A program made the translations under genes and the position numbers. A stretch of DNA of 64,000 bases from Pyropia haitanensis (Eukaryota; Rhodophyta; Bangiophyceae; Bangiales; Bangiaceae), in NCBI GenBank assembly GCA_008729055.1, contig SDUX01000010.1, positions 3,425,090 through 3,489,089 on the forward strand, read 5' to 3'. The notes below the pieces were generated by a model. The model was not told the origin of the DNA. It did no database searches and saw only the letters and a list, made by a program, of their open reading frames with translations. Positions 54,881 to 64,000 of the stretch are shown piece by piece. The first letter of the stretch is position 1. The number at the start of each line of letters is the position of its first letter.

Positions 54881-56020
54881 CACGACGACGGGGACAGAGG
54901 TGGCAGGTGGCCGCGGCGGCCGCTGCCGCGATGGCGGCGGCGGCAGAGGGCGGCAGCGGCCACGGGGGCAGCGGTGGCAGGCGGCGGCGGCCGCTGCCGC
55001 GCAGACGCAGCGGTGGCGGGTGGCGGCCGCCGCATGGGCTGCGGTAGTGAGAAGCGGCCGCCGCCGCCGCCGCGGGGGCAGCGGTGGCGGGGGGCGGCGG
55101 TGGCCGCCGCCGCCACGCCCGCGATGGTGGCGGCCGCAGCGACCGCGCCGCGGCCGCGGGGGAAGCGAAGGCGGGCGGTAGCGGCCGCTACCGCGGCGGG
55201 CGAAGCGGCCGCTGAGGGCGGCGGCGGCGGCCGGTGCCGCCGCGGCGGGCGTGGCGGCGTCGGCGGCCGCGGGCGGCGGCGGGCGGCAGTGGTGGCGGCG
55301 GGGCCAGCGATGGCAGCGGCGGCGGGGGGCGACAGCGGCGGCCGGCGCCGCTATGGCGGGCGCAGCGGCGGCGACCGACAGCGGCGGCGGCCGGCGCCGC
55401 CGCCGCGGGAGCAGTGGCAGAGGCCGGCGGCGGCGGCAGCCGGCGCCGCCACGGCGGGGGCAGCGGCGGCGGCCGGCGGGGGCAGCGGCGGCGGCCGGCG
55501 GCGGCAGCGGCGGCAGCCACCGCGGCGGCGGAGAAGCAGGGGTAGCGGCGGCGGGGAGGGGCGGCGGCGGCGGCCCCCGCCGCCGCGGGAGCAGCGGCGG
55601 CCGCCGCCACCGCCGCGGGAGCAGCGGCGGCACGGAGCGGCGGCGGCAGCCAGCGCCGCCGCGGCGGCGGCGGCGGCGGCGGGCGGCGTGGGCAGCGACG
55701 GCGGCCGCAGCGGCGGCGGCGGGGCGGCAAGAGCAGCGGCGGAGGGGGGCGGCGGCGGCAGCCGGCGCGGCCGCGGCGGGGGCAGCGGCGGCGGTCGGCC
55801 GAGCCAGCGACCGCAGCCGCCGCAGCGGCAGGGGCAGCGGGGGCAGCGTCGGCGGGGGGCGGCGGCGGCGGTCGCCGCTGCCGCGGCGGGGGCACCGGTC
55901 ACGGGGGCAGCCGTGACGGGGAGCGCTCGCGCCGACCGCGACGGCGACCGCGGCGGCGGGGGCAGCGGTTGCGGGTGGCGGTGGCTGCCGCGGCCGCCGC
56001 GGGGGGGCAGCGGCGATATG
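54881..56020. repeat. CGG-rich minisatellite-like array outside the right arm
   Basis: Over one kilobase is built from variants of GGGGGCAGCGGCGGCGGC and CGGCCGGCGCCGCC units. A minus frame stays open for 668 codons through it and the right arm, but the translation is only Pro/Ala/Arg runs, so I do not call a protein. The left side has a similar but shorter block, so the two sides have expanded or contracted unequally. Confidence 0.65.
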
Positions 56021-56240
56021 GGGCTGCACATGGCGCGCTCTTTCGCGGACGCACTGTCATCGCGGCCCAGAGGGCCACATGGCGCGATTTTCGCGGACGC
56101 ACTGTAGTCGAACTGGGCGCGGCTAGAATCGTTCGTTCGAAGTGACCTTGGGTGTGCTACTTTCTTGTTTTGTGCTGCGCTCTCAGGCGCCGTCGCGGGT
56201 GCGCGGCCGTGCTGAGGAGCGCTGAGGAGCCAGCATCCAG

Positions 56241-56300
56241 CCCACCATGTGAAAATTTCACAGGGTGGACCTACATCTCGTTTCCTGTATGCCCAGCCTC
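56241..56300 (-). repeat. Outer inverted-repeat element, right copy
   Basis: This is the inverted partner of 49911-49965, including CCCACCATGTGAAAATTTCA. It lies about 580 bases upstream of the alpha-tubulin start, so it could also contribute to that gene's promoter region. Confidence 0.6.
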
Positions 56301-56878
56301 GGTTTCCGACCGCCGCCGCGGGAAAGAGAGGCCCCCCCCCTCCACAGCGGTCCCGTTGGGGGGGGCGTGCTGGCTCGCAGTGCGCGGCAGGCCGCGCCGC
56401 GGCGGGCCACACCCCCGACCCCCCCGCCGTTGGTCGCTGCGGCGGGGGGCTTGGCGCGCCCGCCGTCGGGGGTCCGTGCTCGACGCCGGCGGGCCGGCCG
56501 GCAGGGGCGCCGCGGCTCCCCCCCCTCCTCTCCCCACGCGCGCGCCTGCCGTCGTGCGCCGCCGCCGCCGACCACGGGCCGCGACGCCACGCCACCCCCT
56601 CCACTAGCTACCCGCGGTCGCGTGCGTTGGGGGTGCCGGTTGGGCGCGGGAGCGGCTGGCGACGAGCGCTGCCACCCGCCCACGTGCGCCCCCGTGCGCG
56701 CCCCCGCGGCCGCTCTCACCGACGTCTGCATCGCGTACCAATCCGACGCACCACCCCCTCCTGCGCCCCCCCCTCCTGCGTCCCCTCTTCCCCACCTCTC
56801 CGCAACTCCCCCCCTGTCCACGGCCGCCGCCCTTCCCTTGTTTCATTCTCCCCCCACCCCTCCCTTCTGCCCGGCACC

Positions 56879-58246
56879 ATGAGGGAGGTCATTTCCCTGC
56901 ACCTGGGACAGGCGGGTGTCCAGGTGGGCAACGCCTGCTGGGAGCTCTATTGCCTAGAGCACGACATTGCGCCCGACGGGACGCTCAACGCTTCGGCGGC
57001 CGCGGCCGCGCCGTCGGTCCCCATTGGCTCCGCCGCGTTCAACACCTTTTTCGCCGAGACGGGCCAAAAGGACAACAAGTACGTGCCGCGGGCGCTCTTC
57101 CTCGACCTTGAGCCGACGGTCATTGATGAGGTGCGGACGGGGCCGTATCGGCAGCTGTACCACTCAGGCAACCTCATCAGCGGCAAGGAGGACGCGGCCA
57201 ACAATTACGCGAGGGGGCACTACACGGTAGGCAAGGAGATTCTGGAGAAGGCGCTGGATCGGATCCGCAAGCTCGCCGACAACTGCAGCGGCCTGCAGGG
57301 CTTCCTCGTCTTTAACGCGGTGGGCGGCGGGACGGGCTCGGGGCTGGGCTCCCTTCTGCTGGAGCGCCTGTCGGTCGACTATGGCAAGAAGTCCAAACTG
57401 GCCTTTACGGTGTACCCCTCCCCGCAGGTGTCGACCGCCGTCGTGGAGCCGTACAATTCGGTGCTGTCGACGCACGCGCTGCTCGAGCACACGGACGTGG
57501 CGGTGATGCTGGACAACGAGGCGATTTACGACATCTGCAAGAACCGCCTGGGCATCCAGCGCCCCACGTACGGCAACCTCAACCGGCTGATCGCGCAGGT
57601 GGTGTCGTCGCTGACCGCGTCGCTCCGCTTCGAGGGCGCCCTCAACGTGGACATCAACGAGTTCCAGACCAACCTCGTACCCTACCCACGCATCCACTTC
57701 ATGCTTTCCTCCTACTCGCCAGTCATCTCTTCGGATAAGGCGCACCACGAGTCGCTGTCTGTGTCGGAGATCACGTCAAGCGCGTTTGAGCCGGCCAACA
57801 TGATGGCCAAGTGCAACCCTAACATTGGCAAGTACATGAGCTGCTGCCTCATGTACCGCGGGGACATTGTGCCCAAGGATGTCAACGCGGCGGTGGCGGC
57901 CATCAAGACGCGCAAGAGCATCCAGTTTGTGGACTGGTGCCCGACAGGCTTCAAGTGTGGGATCAACAACCAGCCGCCGACGGTGGTGCCCGGCGGGGAC
58001 CTTGCCTCGGTCAACCGGGCGGTGTGCATGATCAGTAACAGCACGGCGATTGCCGAGGTGTTTGGCCGCATCGACGCCAAGTTTGACCTCCTGTACAGCA
58101 AGCGTGCGTTTGTGCACTGGTACGTGGGAGAGGGGCTGGAGGAGGGGGAGTTCTCCGAGGCGCGCGAGGACCTCGCGGCGCTCGAGCAGGACTACCGCGA
58201 GGTGGGGATGGAGTCGGCCGACGCGGACGCGGAGGAGGAGTACTAG
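56879..58246 (+). CDS. TUBA: Alpha-tubulin
   Basis: Alpha-tubulin pairs with beta-tubulin to form microtubules. ATG 56879 begins [20 protein letters not shown], diagnostic for alpha rather than beta (which starts MREIVH). The frame is 455 residues, close to the usual 450, without introns. GTP-binding landmarks are the T4 loop [38 protein letters not shown] (T3 and beyond) and the catalytic-loop Glu in [20 protein letters not shown], which hydrolyses GTP on beta-tubulin. The C-terminal tail ends EEEY, so a detyrosination site is present. The loop between H1 and S2 (residues 35-52) is Ala/Ser/Pro-rich, has no lysine and is slightly longer than usual, so the acetylated Lys40 is absent. Upstream 56500-56878 is C/T-rich. 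Codon use is strongly biased to C or G ends, as expected of a highly expressed gene. Confidence 0.97.
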   Translation: MREVISLHLGQAGVQVGNACWELYCLEHDIAPDGTLNASAAAAAPSVPIGSAAFNTFFAETGQKDNKYVPRALFLDLEPTVIDEVRTGPYRQLYHSGNLISGKEDAANNYARGHYTVGKEILEKALDRIRKLADNCSGLQGFLVFNAVGGGTGSGLGSLLLERLSVDYGKKSKLAFTVYPSPQVSTAVVEPYNSVLSTHALLEHTDVAVMLDNEAIYDICKNRLGIQRPTYGNLNRLIAQVVSSLTASLRFEGALNVDINEFQTNLVPYPRIHFMLSSYSPVISSDKAHHESLSVSEITSSAFEPANMMAKCNPNIGKYMSCCLMYRGDIVPKDVNAAVAAIKTRKSIQFVDWCPTGFKCGINNQPPTVVPGGDLASVNRAVCMISNSTAIAEVFGRIDAKFDLLYSKRAFVHWYVGEGLEEGEFSEAREDLAALEQDYREVGMESADADAEEEY

Positions 58247-59831
58247 GTTGGCAGTGACGGTGACTGCGACTGCGGCAACGGCAGCGGGGTTGGTGGCGGC
58301 ACCGGCAACCGCGTCAGCAGCCGCGACAGTGGCGATGACTGCGGCGATGGGCACCGGCACCGGCGGTGGGAACGACCGCGCTGGCGCTCGCGAGCGGCAG
58401 TGGCTGCGGGCGGGTTGGGTGGAAGCGGCGAGGAGGTCGGACTGGGTTTGAATTGAGGCGGGTGTGGGCTTGGTGTGAGCTGTCGGGGGCGTTTTGTTGA
58501 GACGGGGGGCATGGGTTGAGCCGGTGTGACGTTTGGGAGGGGAGGGGTTGTGGGCGTCGGGCGGGCATGTTGAGGTGCAGAGCCGAGCGTGGCAGTGGGT
58601 TTGCATTGTGTGTGATACTTCACTCTCACTGGTATGTTTTTCCGTGTTTACTTGTTGCTCTGCTGGGAGGGGGTCGTGCGTTTGCGGAGCGCCGCGGTCA
58701 AGCAGACGAGGTGTCTTTGCGGTCTTTGTTGGTTGGTCCGCGTGCAGCGCGGCGCTTCCGTTGTGGTCTCCTCAGCGGTTGCAGTCTTGGGGGTGAGCCT
58801 ACTCCGCCTGCCGAGCCCGCGCAGCCGCGAGCGGGCAACGCGGTCGCGAGGAGGACGACCGCGCCGCCCTCTTATTGAGGTTGGGTACAGTCTTTCTCCA
58901 TTGCTGTGACATCCTTTCTTGGGCACGGTGTCTAATAACCAATGTAGGTCGACCGACGTTTCCGATACGATCATCGCATGTGTCAGCATTCGATCGTCTT
59001 CACCGACCAATGAGAAAGCGAAATCGTGCTGCGGTCGGCGGGCTTACGGTCGCCGCAAAGGGTGCCCAACAATGGAGAAAGACTGTATAGGAACTGGAGC
59101 CGTCATTGCATTGTCAAGATTTCATGTTCCAAGGATGTTCGATATTGTGTCCTCTCGAGATGGAATTATTTCCTCATCCGCGCTGTACCGACCCCCAGCG
59201 CGCCAGGAAAACAGTGCGCAGCCGTTGCATGCCCAACCCCTCCCCTCCCTCAACCCCACATGCGGCTGCGACCGCGCGGTGGTGGCTCCGCCGGGACGCC
59301 ACCCCGCCGGGCGACACTCTGGCTTCGCGGACGTGGGCGCAGCGTGGCGCCTCCCCCGCTGCGCCGCGTTCAACCCCACTGCCCGATTGCCTTGGCAGAG
59401 CACAGCTGCTTCGTGTGGTGCCCCCTGTGAGTATCTGCCCCCTGTTGTCGCACACGCAGGAGCCTGCCGTGACGACCACCCTCCGCTGCCACCGCGCCCT
59501 GTCCGTGTCCCGCCCGCCCCCGCGGCCTGCGGGAGCCCTGTCCACGTGCCGCCCTGATGGTACGCCGCGGCTCCTTGCCTCGTTTGTTTTCGAGAGCCGG
59601 GGTGGCCTTTGGCGCGCCGCACCCCATGACGGCCCCTGATGCAGCCGCTGCGCACCGACCGACTTTGTACATCGCCGCTGGTGGCTGCTCGCTGGAGCGT
59701 TCTGTGCCCAGGTCCTCTAACTTGTGTGCCCCTTTTTCTCTCCCCCTCTCCTGCGGCTGTGACACTCGGGGGTCGTGTTTTTTGTTGCTCTGCTTGGGTG
59801 GGGCCGGGCCACTGCGGCGGGCACGGAACAG
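58247..59831. other. Intergenic region between alpha-tubulin and centrin
   Basis: The first 600 bases after the tubulin stop are G/T-rich on the plus strand, consistent with a 3' untranslated region. About 58880-59130 is AT-richer, with CCAAT at 58939-58943 and 59007-59011, and is the likely centrin promoter. A good donor-like sequence (CCCCCT|GTGAGTAT near 59426) and a T-rich tract at 59725-59790 before the centrin acceptor suggest an upstream exon or 5' untranslated intron that I could not place in frame. Confidence 0.4.
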
Positions 59832-60787
59832 GACTTGGAGAATGGCGGCGGCGAAGCGGCGGGCCGCCCGGCGCTAAGGCAGCCAGTCTTGACCGACGAG
59901 CAGCGGGACGAAATTCGAGAGGCGTTTGACCTGTACGTTCCTTGTCGGCTTTGCTATTTTGGCAGCTGGCGCCGCGCCCGTCTGTGTGGTTCTGATGAAC
60001 TCTGCGACGGGCTGAGCATGGTGGCTCCTTTTTTTTGTGTTGCTTGTGTTGCTTCTATCTACTGCGGGGGGGTGCTCATGGACACGTTTACGGAGGTGGG
60101 GTGCGGTGAGAATTGCATTGCCATTGTACATGGTGCCCCATTTAGGCTGTGTGCCACGGTGCACGCCGAGACTATTCTGCTGTTCCTGAGAGTCTCGACA
60201 ACGTTTTTCGGGCGCGTCTGGTCCCAACGCCTTCTTCTGTGATGCACTCTTGGCTCTGACTTCCTTGCTCTGAAATTGGGGAGGGTCCGGGGAGCATTGT
60301 TGTCGCTCCTCTACTACTGTTTACTTTGTGGTCGTCCGTGTGGATTATCTGGCTGCTCGTTGCGTCGTCATCCACGGGGGACAGGTTTGACTCGGACGGT
60401 TCTGGGACCATTGAAGGAAAGGAGCTCAAGACAGCGATGCGGGCGCTGGGCTTTGAGCCACACAAGGACGAGCTGAAGAAGATGATTGCGTCGGTGGATG
60501 CCCGCGGGGACGGCCGCATCAACTTGGAGGAGTTTACCGCCCTGATGGGCGCCCGCATCAATGAGAAGGACGTACAAGACGAGATGCTCAAGGCGTTTGA
60601 CTTGTTCGACTCGGGCGGCACCGGCCGCATCACGCTGGCGGACCTCAAGCGGGTGGCCGAGTCGTTGGGCGAGTCCATGACCGAGAAAGAGTTGTCCGAA
60701 ATGATCACCGAGGCCGACGTGGACGGCGACGGGGCGGTGAATAAGAACGAGTTTGTGGCCATCATGAGGAAGACAGATTTGTGGTGA
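59832..60787 (+). CDS. CETN: Centrin (EF-hand calcium-binding protein)
   Basis: Centrins are calmodulin-like proteins of centrosomes, basal bodies, nuclear pores and DNA repair complexes. The exon ending at 59932 encodes [16 protein letters not shown] and is cut at a CCT|GTACGT donor. The next exon, 60385-60787, follows an ACAG acceptor, and the join restores [20 protein letters not shown]-hand 1 and EF-hand 4 ([13 protein letters not shown]) are canonical. EF-hand 2 ([13 protein letters not shown]) has Arg at position 3. EF-hand 3 ([13 protein letters not shown]) lacks most ligands. The linker [15 protein letters not shown] and the last residues [11 protein letters not shown] fit centrin rather than calmodulin. 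ATG 59842 begins [11 protein letters not shown], a typical basic centrin N terminus. It is one base out of frame with the rest, so either a base is missing near 59870 or an upstream coding exon joins at 59832. Confidence 0.88.
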
Positions 60788-61623
60788 CGGTGTGCGCGCC
60801 ACCGGGAGTGGGGTGTCGAGATGCGGAATGAGTTGGGTGGTGGGTATGCGAGATGTCTTGCTTGGTGTATCTTCGATCAAAGATGTCTACTTGTTTTATG
60901 TAGCGCCCGTTTGTTCAGCTGCTCTTTGCCATCCAGTCGGTTACTCCCTGTGTTGGTGTCGCCGTGCACTTCTGGTCAGCGCAGTGACCAGTGAGGTTGC
61001 TCTGCCGACTGGCATCATGACGAGATAATGAAATGGAAGCACCCGCACCTACCCGCAACGCAACGAGCGACTAGAGGACCCAGGCAAATAGAAAACCCCC
61101 AAAAACCTGCCCACACCTCTTCCTTCACCATACACCCAAGCCGCAGTCCAAGCGGACGACCCATCTCACGCACCCAACATGTAAAGGAAGAACGCAGAAC
61201 CACGTGACATAAAAAAAAAACCCACAAGGGAGCGCCCACACGCACAACGCACAGTACAGAAGGCCCCTCCATACCAAAAACCAACAAACGCGGAGGCACG
61301 TCAAGCACACACCCGCACAGGTCCTCTACAGACTCAACACACAATGAATACACCACGACGCTCCACGACAGAAAAATACGCACAGCCCCCCAAAAAACGA
61401 CCCCGTCGTTCACAGCGACAGCACGACGCCACACCACCCGTACGCGCATGCGCCTGTGAACCGCAACCAGTGCACCCAAAAGACAGACGCAGACCCTACA
61501 CGCCTGCTACACAAAGTCACACCCATGCCCCAACCATCTCAAACATCCTGCGTCCCAATCTCCAATACCGCTTCCTCCCCCTGATTCCGCTTCAGCTTGG
61601 CAGCATCCCATCTACTCCGCCCT
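60788..61623. other. 3' flanks of two convergent genes, with a strong strand bias
   Basis: From 60788 to about 61030 the plus strand is T/G-rich, like the 3' flank of centrin. From 61030 to 61560 it switches sharply to A/C-rich with few G, which is T/G-rich on the minus strand, as expected for the 3' untranslated region or a 3' intron of the minus-strand gene ending at 61624. No separate gene was recognised. Confidence 0.5.
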
Positions 61624-63891
61624 TCACCACTCCGAGCCAGCCGACGGGCCCGCAAACGAGCGCCACGGCTGCTGCCAACCGGCATCACCAAACGTACCGC
61701 CCACCGCCCCATTCGTGGTGATGCGCCCCCTACCCTCACGCTCCCAAGGCCCCGGGCGGTCATCGGCGACCACCAACGCCGGCGACGACGCAGTCGCCAC
61801 GTCAGCCGCCCCCGACGCTGACGCTGACGCCGGTGCAGTGGACAAAAAGACCGATGCCGCCGTCATCACAGCCGCCATGGATGACGAGGAAGTCGGGACC
61901 TCCTGAGAGGGCTCCTCCCCCCATGAAGTCATGGCCCACGCAGACCGGGGCGGCGCGCGTGCAACGGCGTCACCCGTCGCCCACGATAGCGACGACGGCT
62001 GCGACAGGGCGGCAGTGCCAGGCGAGGAAAACGTACCGTCCTCGCGGGCGCCACCGCCTTCACGCCCAGCTGCGCGGCCACCCTTGTCAAGAGCCGACAC
62101 CGTGCCGGTGCGGCCGACCGGCATGGAAAGTGTGTCGCCACCCTCCTCATAGCTCCAAGACACACCGCGAGCAGATCGGACAGCGGGTTCAGTCGCCCAC
62201 AGCGAAGCGGAAGTCACAGCAGGCGCCCCCGGAGATGCCCAGCTACTGGCGACCACCCCCTCTGCCGGTTCCTCACTCGAAGACGGGGACGTGCCGACGG
62301 AGGAACGTGCTGGGACAGCCTGCGTGTGCAACGCAGGCGGGAGGCCATTCGCGCCTCCGTCGCTGACCGAGTCGGAAAGGGTCGGCCACGAGGCTCGCAA
62401 ACCATCCCAATTGGAAGATCCCGGCGCCGCCCACAGGCGAGGTCCAGCCGAGCCCAGCACGTCCGGCATGGGGTAGGACACCGTGCCAACCGACGACGGC
62501 GGCTGCGGTTGCCCTGCCGCCGCCGCTAACGCCTGTACCTCTTGATTGTTGTGCGTGGGCGCCTGAGGCGGCCTCCGCCGCTTTGGCGCCGCCCCACCAA
62601 GCGCAGTACCGTTTGGCATCCCCGCTGACGACGACAGCGACGGCAGCCGGCCCCAGTTGCGGCCAACGGCCGCTGCGGAACGTCCCGCACCAGGAGCCAC
62701 ACTCAGCCGCCCTGTCGGGGGAGAACCAACCGACGGGGACGGTCCGATGGACGTGGTCACACCAACCACCCCGCCGCTGCCCCCACTACTGCTGCCGCTG
62801 CTGCCGGGCTTCGCGGAGGGCCCCGTCGCCATGGCCGCGCGAAAGATTCGCGATAGCCGCGCCGCCTCGCCCTCCCCGTCCAGCGCCGCCATCAATGCCA
62901 CCGCATCAGAGGTGGAGAGGAAGGGCAGCAACGCGTCCAGCGCCGCCGCCGACGTGGCCGCTATTGCACTGACACCCAGCGGCGCGCCACCGAGACTGCC
63001 GACGCCACCACCCGTGGCAACGGCACCCCCCGCGCCCGAGCCCCAAGTCGGGGCAGGGGCGGAAGCACCGCCGCCACCCTCGACGACGCCGCCGCGCTCA
63101 GCCGGGTCCAAACGCAGGGTGGCCAATAGCCCATCCGGGGCACTCGACCCCCCGCCCCGTCCAAGGCCGCGGCCATTCGACCCCCCCGGCACGTCTGCGT
63201 CAAGAAAGGCCTGCATAACCGCCTCCCGTGAAGCTGCTTCATCCCGAGGTCGCGGCGCGGGAGCACCAAACGGTGAACCAACCCGGCGTCCACCCGCCGG
63301 GGTGCTCCCTGGCGCAGAGACAGCCGCCGCCGCTGCCGCAGTCGCCGCTGCCGCCGCTGCCGCCGCTGCCGCAGCTGCGCCCACCACTCCCGACGAAGAT
63401 GGTGGCGGCGGTGGTGGCGGCGGTGGCGGTGGCGGCGGAGCACAGTGGCACTTCCACGCGCGAAACGAAAGGTGGCCGCTGCCGCTGCCGCCACTGCCCA
63501 TCAGGGAACCCGTCGCCCACGCGCCGGTAGGCAGCAACGGCGGCGGAGCGCCGACCGCGGCCACCGCTGCCACCGCCGCGGCCGCCGCATCGCCGCTCCC
63601 GCTCGCCGTCGCGGCGCCCGACGGTGCAAATGGCGGCGCGGCCGCCGACACGGACGGTCGGGGCGACGGCATGACCAGCGGATCCCCGCGAGTGACCGAC
63701 GGCGACGTCAAAGACGAGCAGGGGGAGGAAGCGGGAACGCGCCACGCAGTGGAGGGGGCAGACACACCGGCAGCATACACGGGTTTCACCCCAGACCCGT
63801 GCGACGGGACAGATATGGGTTTCACTCTAGACCGGCGCGACGGGACAGCCACGGCAACGGCGGCGGCACCCAAGACGGGGGGGGGGACCAT
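61624..63891 (-). CDS. Unrecognised long Ser/Ala/Pro/Gly-rich protein (start may lie beyond the window)
   Basis: This is one open frame of 755 residues from ATG 63891, itself preceded by open sequence to at least 63915, so an earlier start outside the window is possible. Most of it is disordered and low-complexity, with a polyproline run (about 155-170) and polyalanine run (about 180-205). Two segments look structured: EAASREAVMQAFLDADVPGG (about 220) and AALDALLPFLSTSDAVALMA with DGEGEAARLSRIFRAAM (about 320-365). A basic motif, PKRRRPPQAPTHNNQEVQAL (about 455), could be a nuclear signal. The C-terminal third is Ser/Trp-rich with repeated short SWAT, SWG and SWS motifs (for example SSLSWATGD, SAWAMTSWGEE). 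A nuclear regulatory protein is possible, but no domain is recognised. The amino acid variety and absence of stops on this strand favour a real gene. Confidence 0.6.
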   Translation of the reverse strand: MVPPPVLGAAAVAVAVPSRRSRVKPISVPSHGSGVKPVYAAGVSAPSTAWRVPASSPCSSLTSPSVTRGDPLVMPSPRPSVSAAAPPFAPSGAATASGSGDAAAAAVAAVAAVGAPPPLLPTGAWATGSLMGSGGSGSGHLSFRAWKCHCAPPPPPPPPPPPPPSSSGVVGAAAAAAAAAAAATAAAAAAVSAPGSTPAGGRRVGSPFGAPAPRPRDEAASREAVMQAFLDADVPGGSNGRGLGRGGGSSAPDGLLATLRLDPAERGGVVEGGGGASAPAPTWGSGAGGAVATGGGVGSLGGAPLGVSAIAATSAAALDALLPFLSTSDAVALMAALDGEGEAARLSRIFRAAMATGPSAKPGSSGSSSGGSGGVVGVTTSIGPSPSVGSPPTGRLSVAPGAGRSAAAVGRNWGRLPSLSSSAGMPNGTALGGAAPKRRRPPQAPTHNNQEVQALAAAAGQPQPPSSVGTVSYPMPDVLGSAGPRLWAAPGSSNWDGLRASWPTLSDSVSDGGANGLPPALHTQAVPARSSVGTSPSSSEEPAEGVVASSWASPGAPAVTSASLWATEPAVRSARGVSWSYEEGGDTLSMPVGRTGTVSALDKGGRAAGREGGGAREDGTFSSPGTAALSQPSSLSWATGDAVARAPPRSAWAMTSWGEEPSQEVPTSSSSMAAVMTAASVFLSTAPASASASGAADVATASSPALVVADDRPGPWEREGRGRITTNGAVGGTFGDAGWQQPWRSFAGPSAGSEW
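63781..63848. repeat. Two tandem copies of a 32-base unit
   Basis: Copies at 63781-63812 and 63817-63848 share GGGTTTCAC, CTAGACC/CCAGACC and GCGACGGGACAG with four differences, separated by four bases. In the minus-strand gene they encode the repeated motif SRRSRVKPI / SHGSGVKPV near its N terminus. Confidence 0.75.
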
Positions 63892-64000
63892 ATGCGCGCG
63901 TAGCCGCGGCCACACCCGGCCAGGCCAGCCGTCAAGAGAGAAAACCGCAGGGGCGGCAGGCGGATGGCGGAGAGAGATGAGAGGGCGCGTGTAGCGGTGA

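Noticed and set aside
54023..56029. 668-codon open frame through the right palindrome arm and CGG array
   Set aside because: The translation is almost entirely Pro/Ala/Arg runs from triplet repeats. Long frames without stops are expected by chance in such GC-rich repeats.
1..64000. CRISPR arrays, bacterial operons or prophage
   Set aside because: No regularly spaced repeats, ribosome binding sites or operon-like spacing. Spliceosomal introns, tubulin and U5 snRNP protein show that the DNA is eukaryotic nuclear.

Overview
This is nuclear DNA from a eukaryote with a very GC-rich genome. The genes recognised are spliceosomal, cytoskeletal, vesicle-tethering and plastid-metabolic (SNRNP40, alpha-tubulin, centrin, a TRAPPC6-type TRAPP subunit, a Bet/Trs33 homologue, ArgJ with a transit-like leader). 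Four genes carry GT-AG introns, and most others look intron-free. Intergenic DNA is dominated by CGG/CCG triplets and long G or C runs. A photosynthetic alga is the simplest reading, and a bangiophyte red alga (Porphyra/Pyropia-like) fits the composition and low intron density best. That placement is inference. The centrin gene is a mild tension because red algae have no flagella or centrioles.

Layout, left to right. 1-6.9 kb: a Pro/Ala/Gly-rich membrane-type protein (+), enolase (-), then a gene-poor stretch with a repeat copy. 6.9-12.1 kb: a large unrecognised membrane protein (-) and a GDSL/SGNH esterase (+), separated by a CGG-rich spacer. 13-17.5 kb: a two-exon double-C2 copine-like protein (-) and a small secreted acidic protein with a Cys-rich tail (-). 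20.3-21.5 kb: the U5 snRNP WD40 protein (-). 22.3-25.3 kb: a five-exon amino acid/auxin permease-type transporter (+), convergent with TRAPPC6 (-). 27.3-32.9 kb: a LURP-one-related/scramblase-like protein (+), a mitochondrial-type two-CBS protein (-) and ArgJ (-). 33-37.9 kb holds no recognised gene. 37.9-40.4 kb: a SHAQKYF-class Myb regulator (+). 43.9-48.6 kb: 6-pyruvoyl-tetrahydropterin synthase (+), a KDPG-type aldolase (-) and an unrecognised coiled-coil protein (+). 49.9-56.3 kb: a large inverted repeat. 56.9-60.8 kb: alpha-tubulin (+) and centrin (+). 61.6-63.9 kb: a long Ser/Ala/Pro-rich protein (-).

The most striking element is the palindrome at about 50.85-54.88 kb. Its two arms are about 1.94 kb each and surround a unique centre of about 150 bp. 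The outer 1.5 kb of the arms look identical apart from one base in a C/G run. The innermost 0.4 kb is a patchwork of identical and clearly diverged blocks. This mosaic argues against a simple read-through hairpin artefact and suggests a foldback or duplicated element partly homogenised by gene conversion. If transcribed, it would form a long double-stranded RNA.

A second pattern is technical or biological. In at least six genes the obvious start codon and targeting leader are out of frame with the conserved domain, nearly always across a G or C homopolymer. Homopolymer length errors in the assembly are the likeliest cause. The genes do not form operons or an evident pathway cluster; they are independent eukaryotic transcription units.
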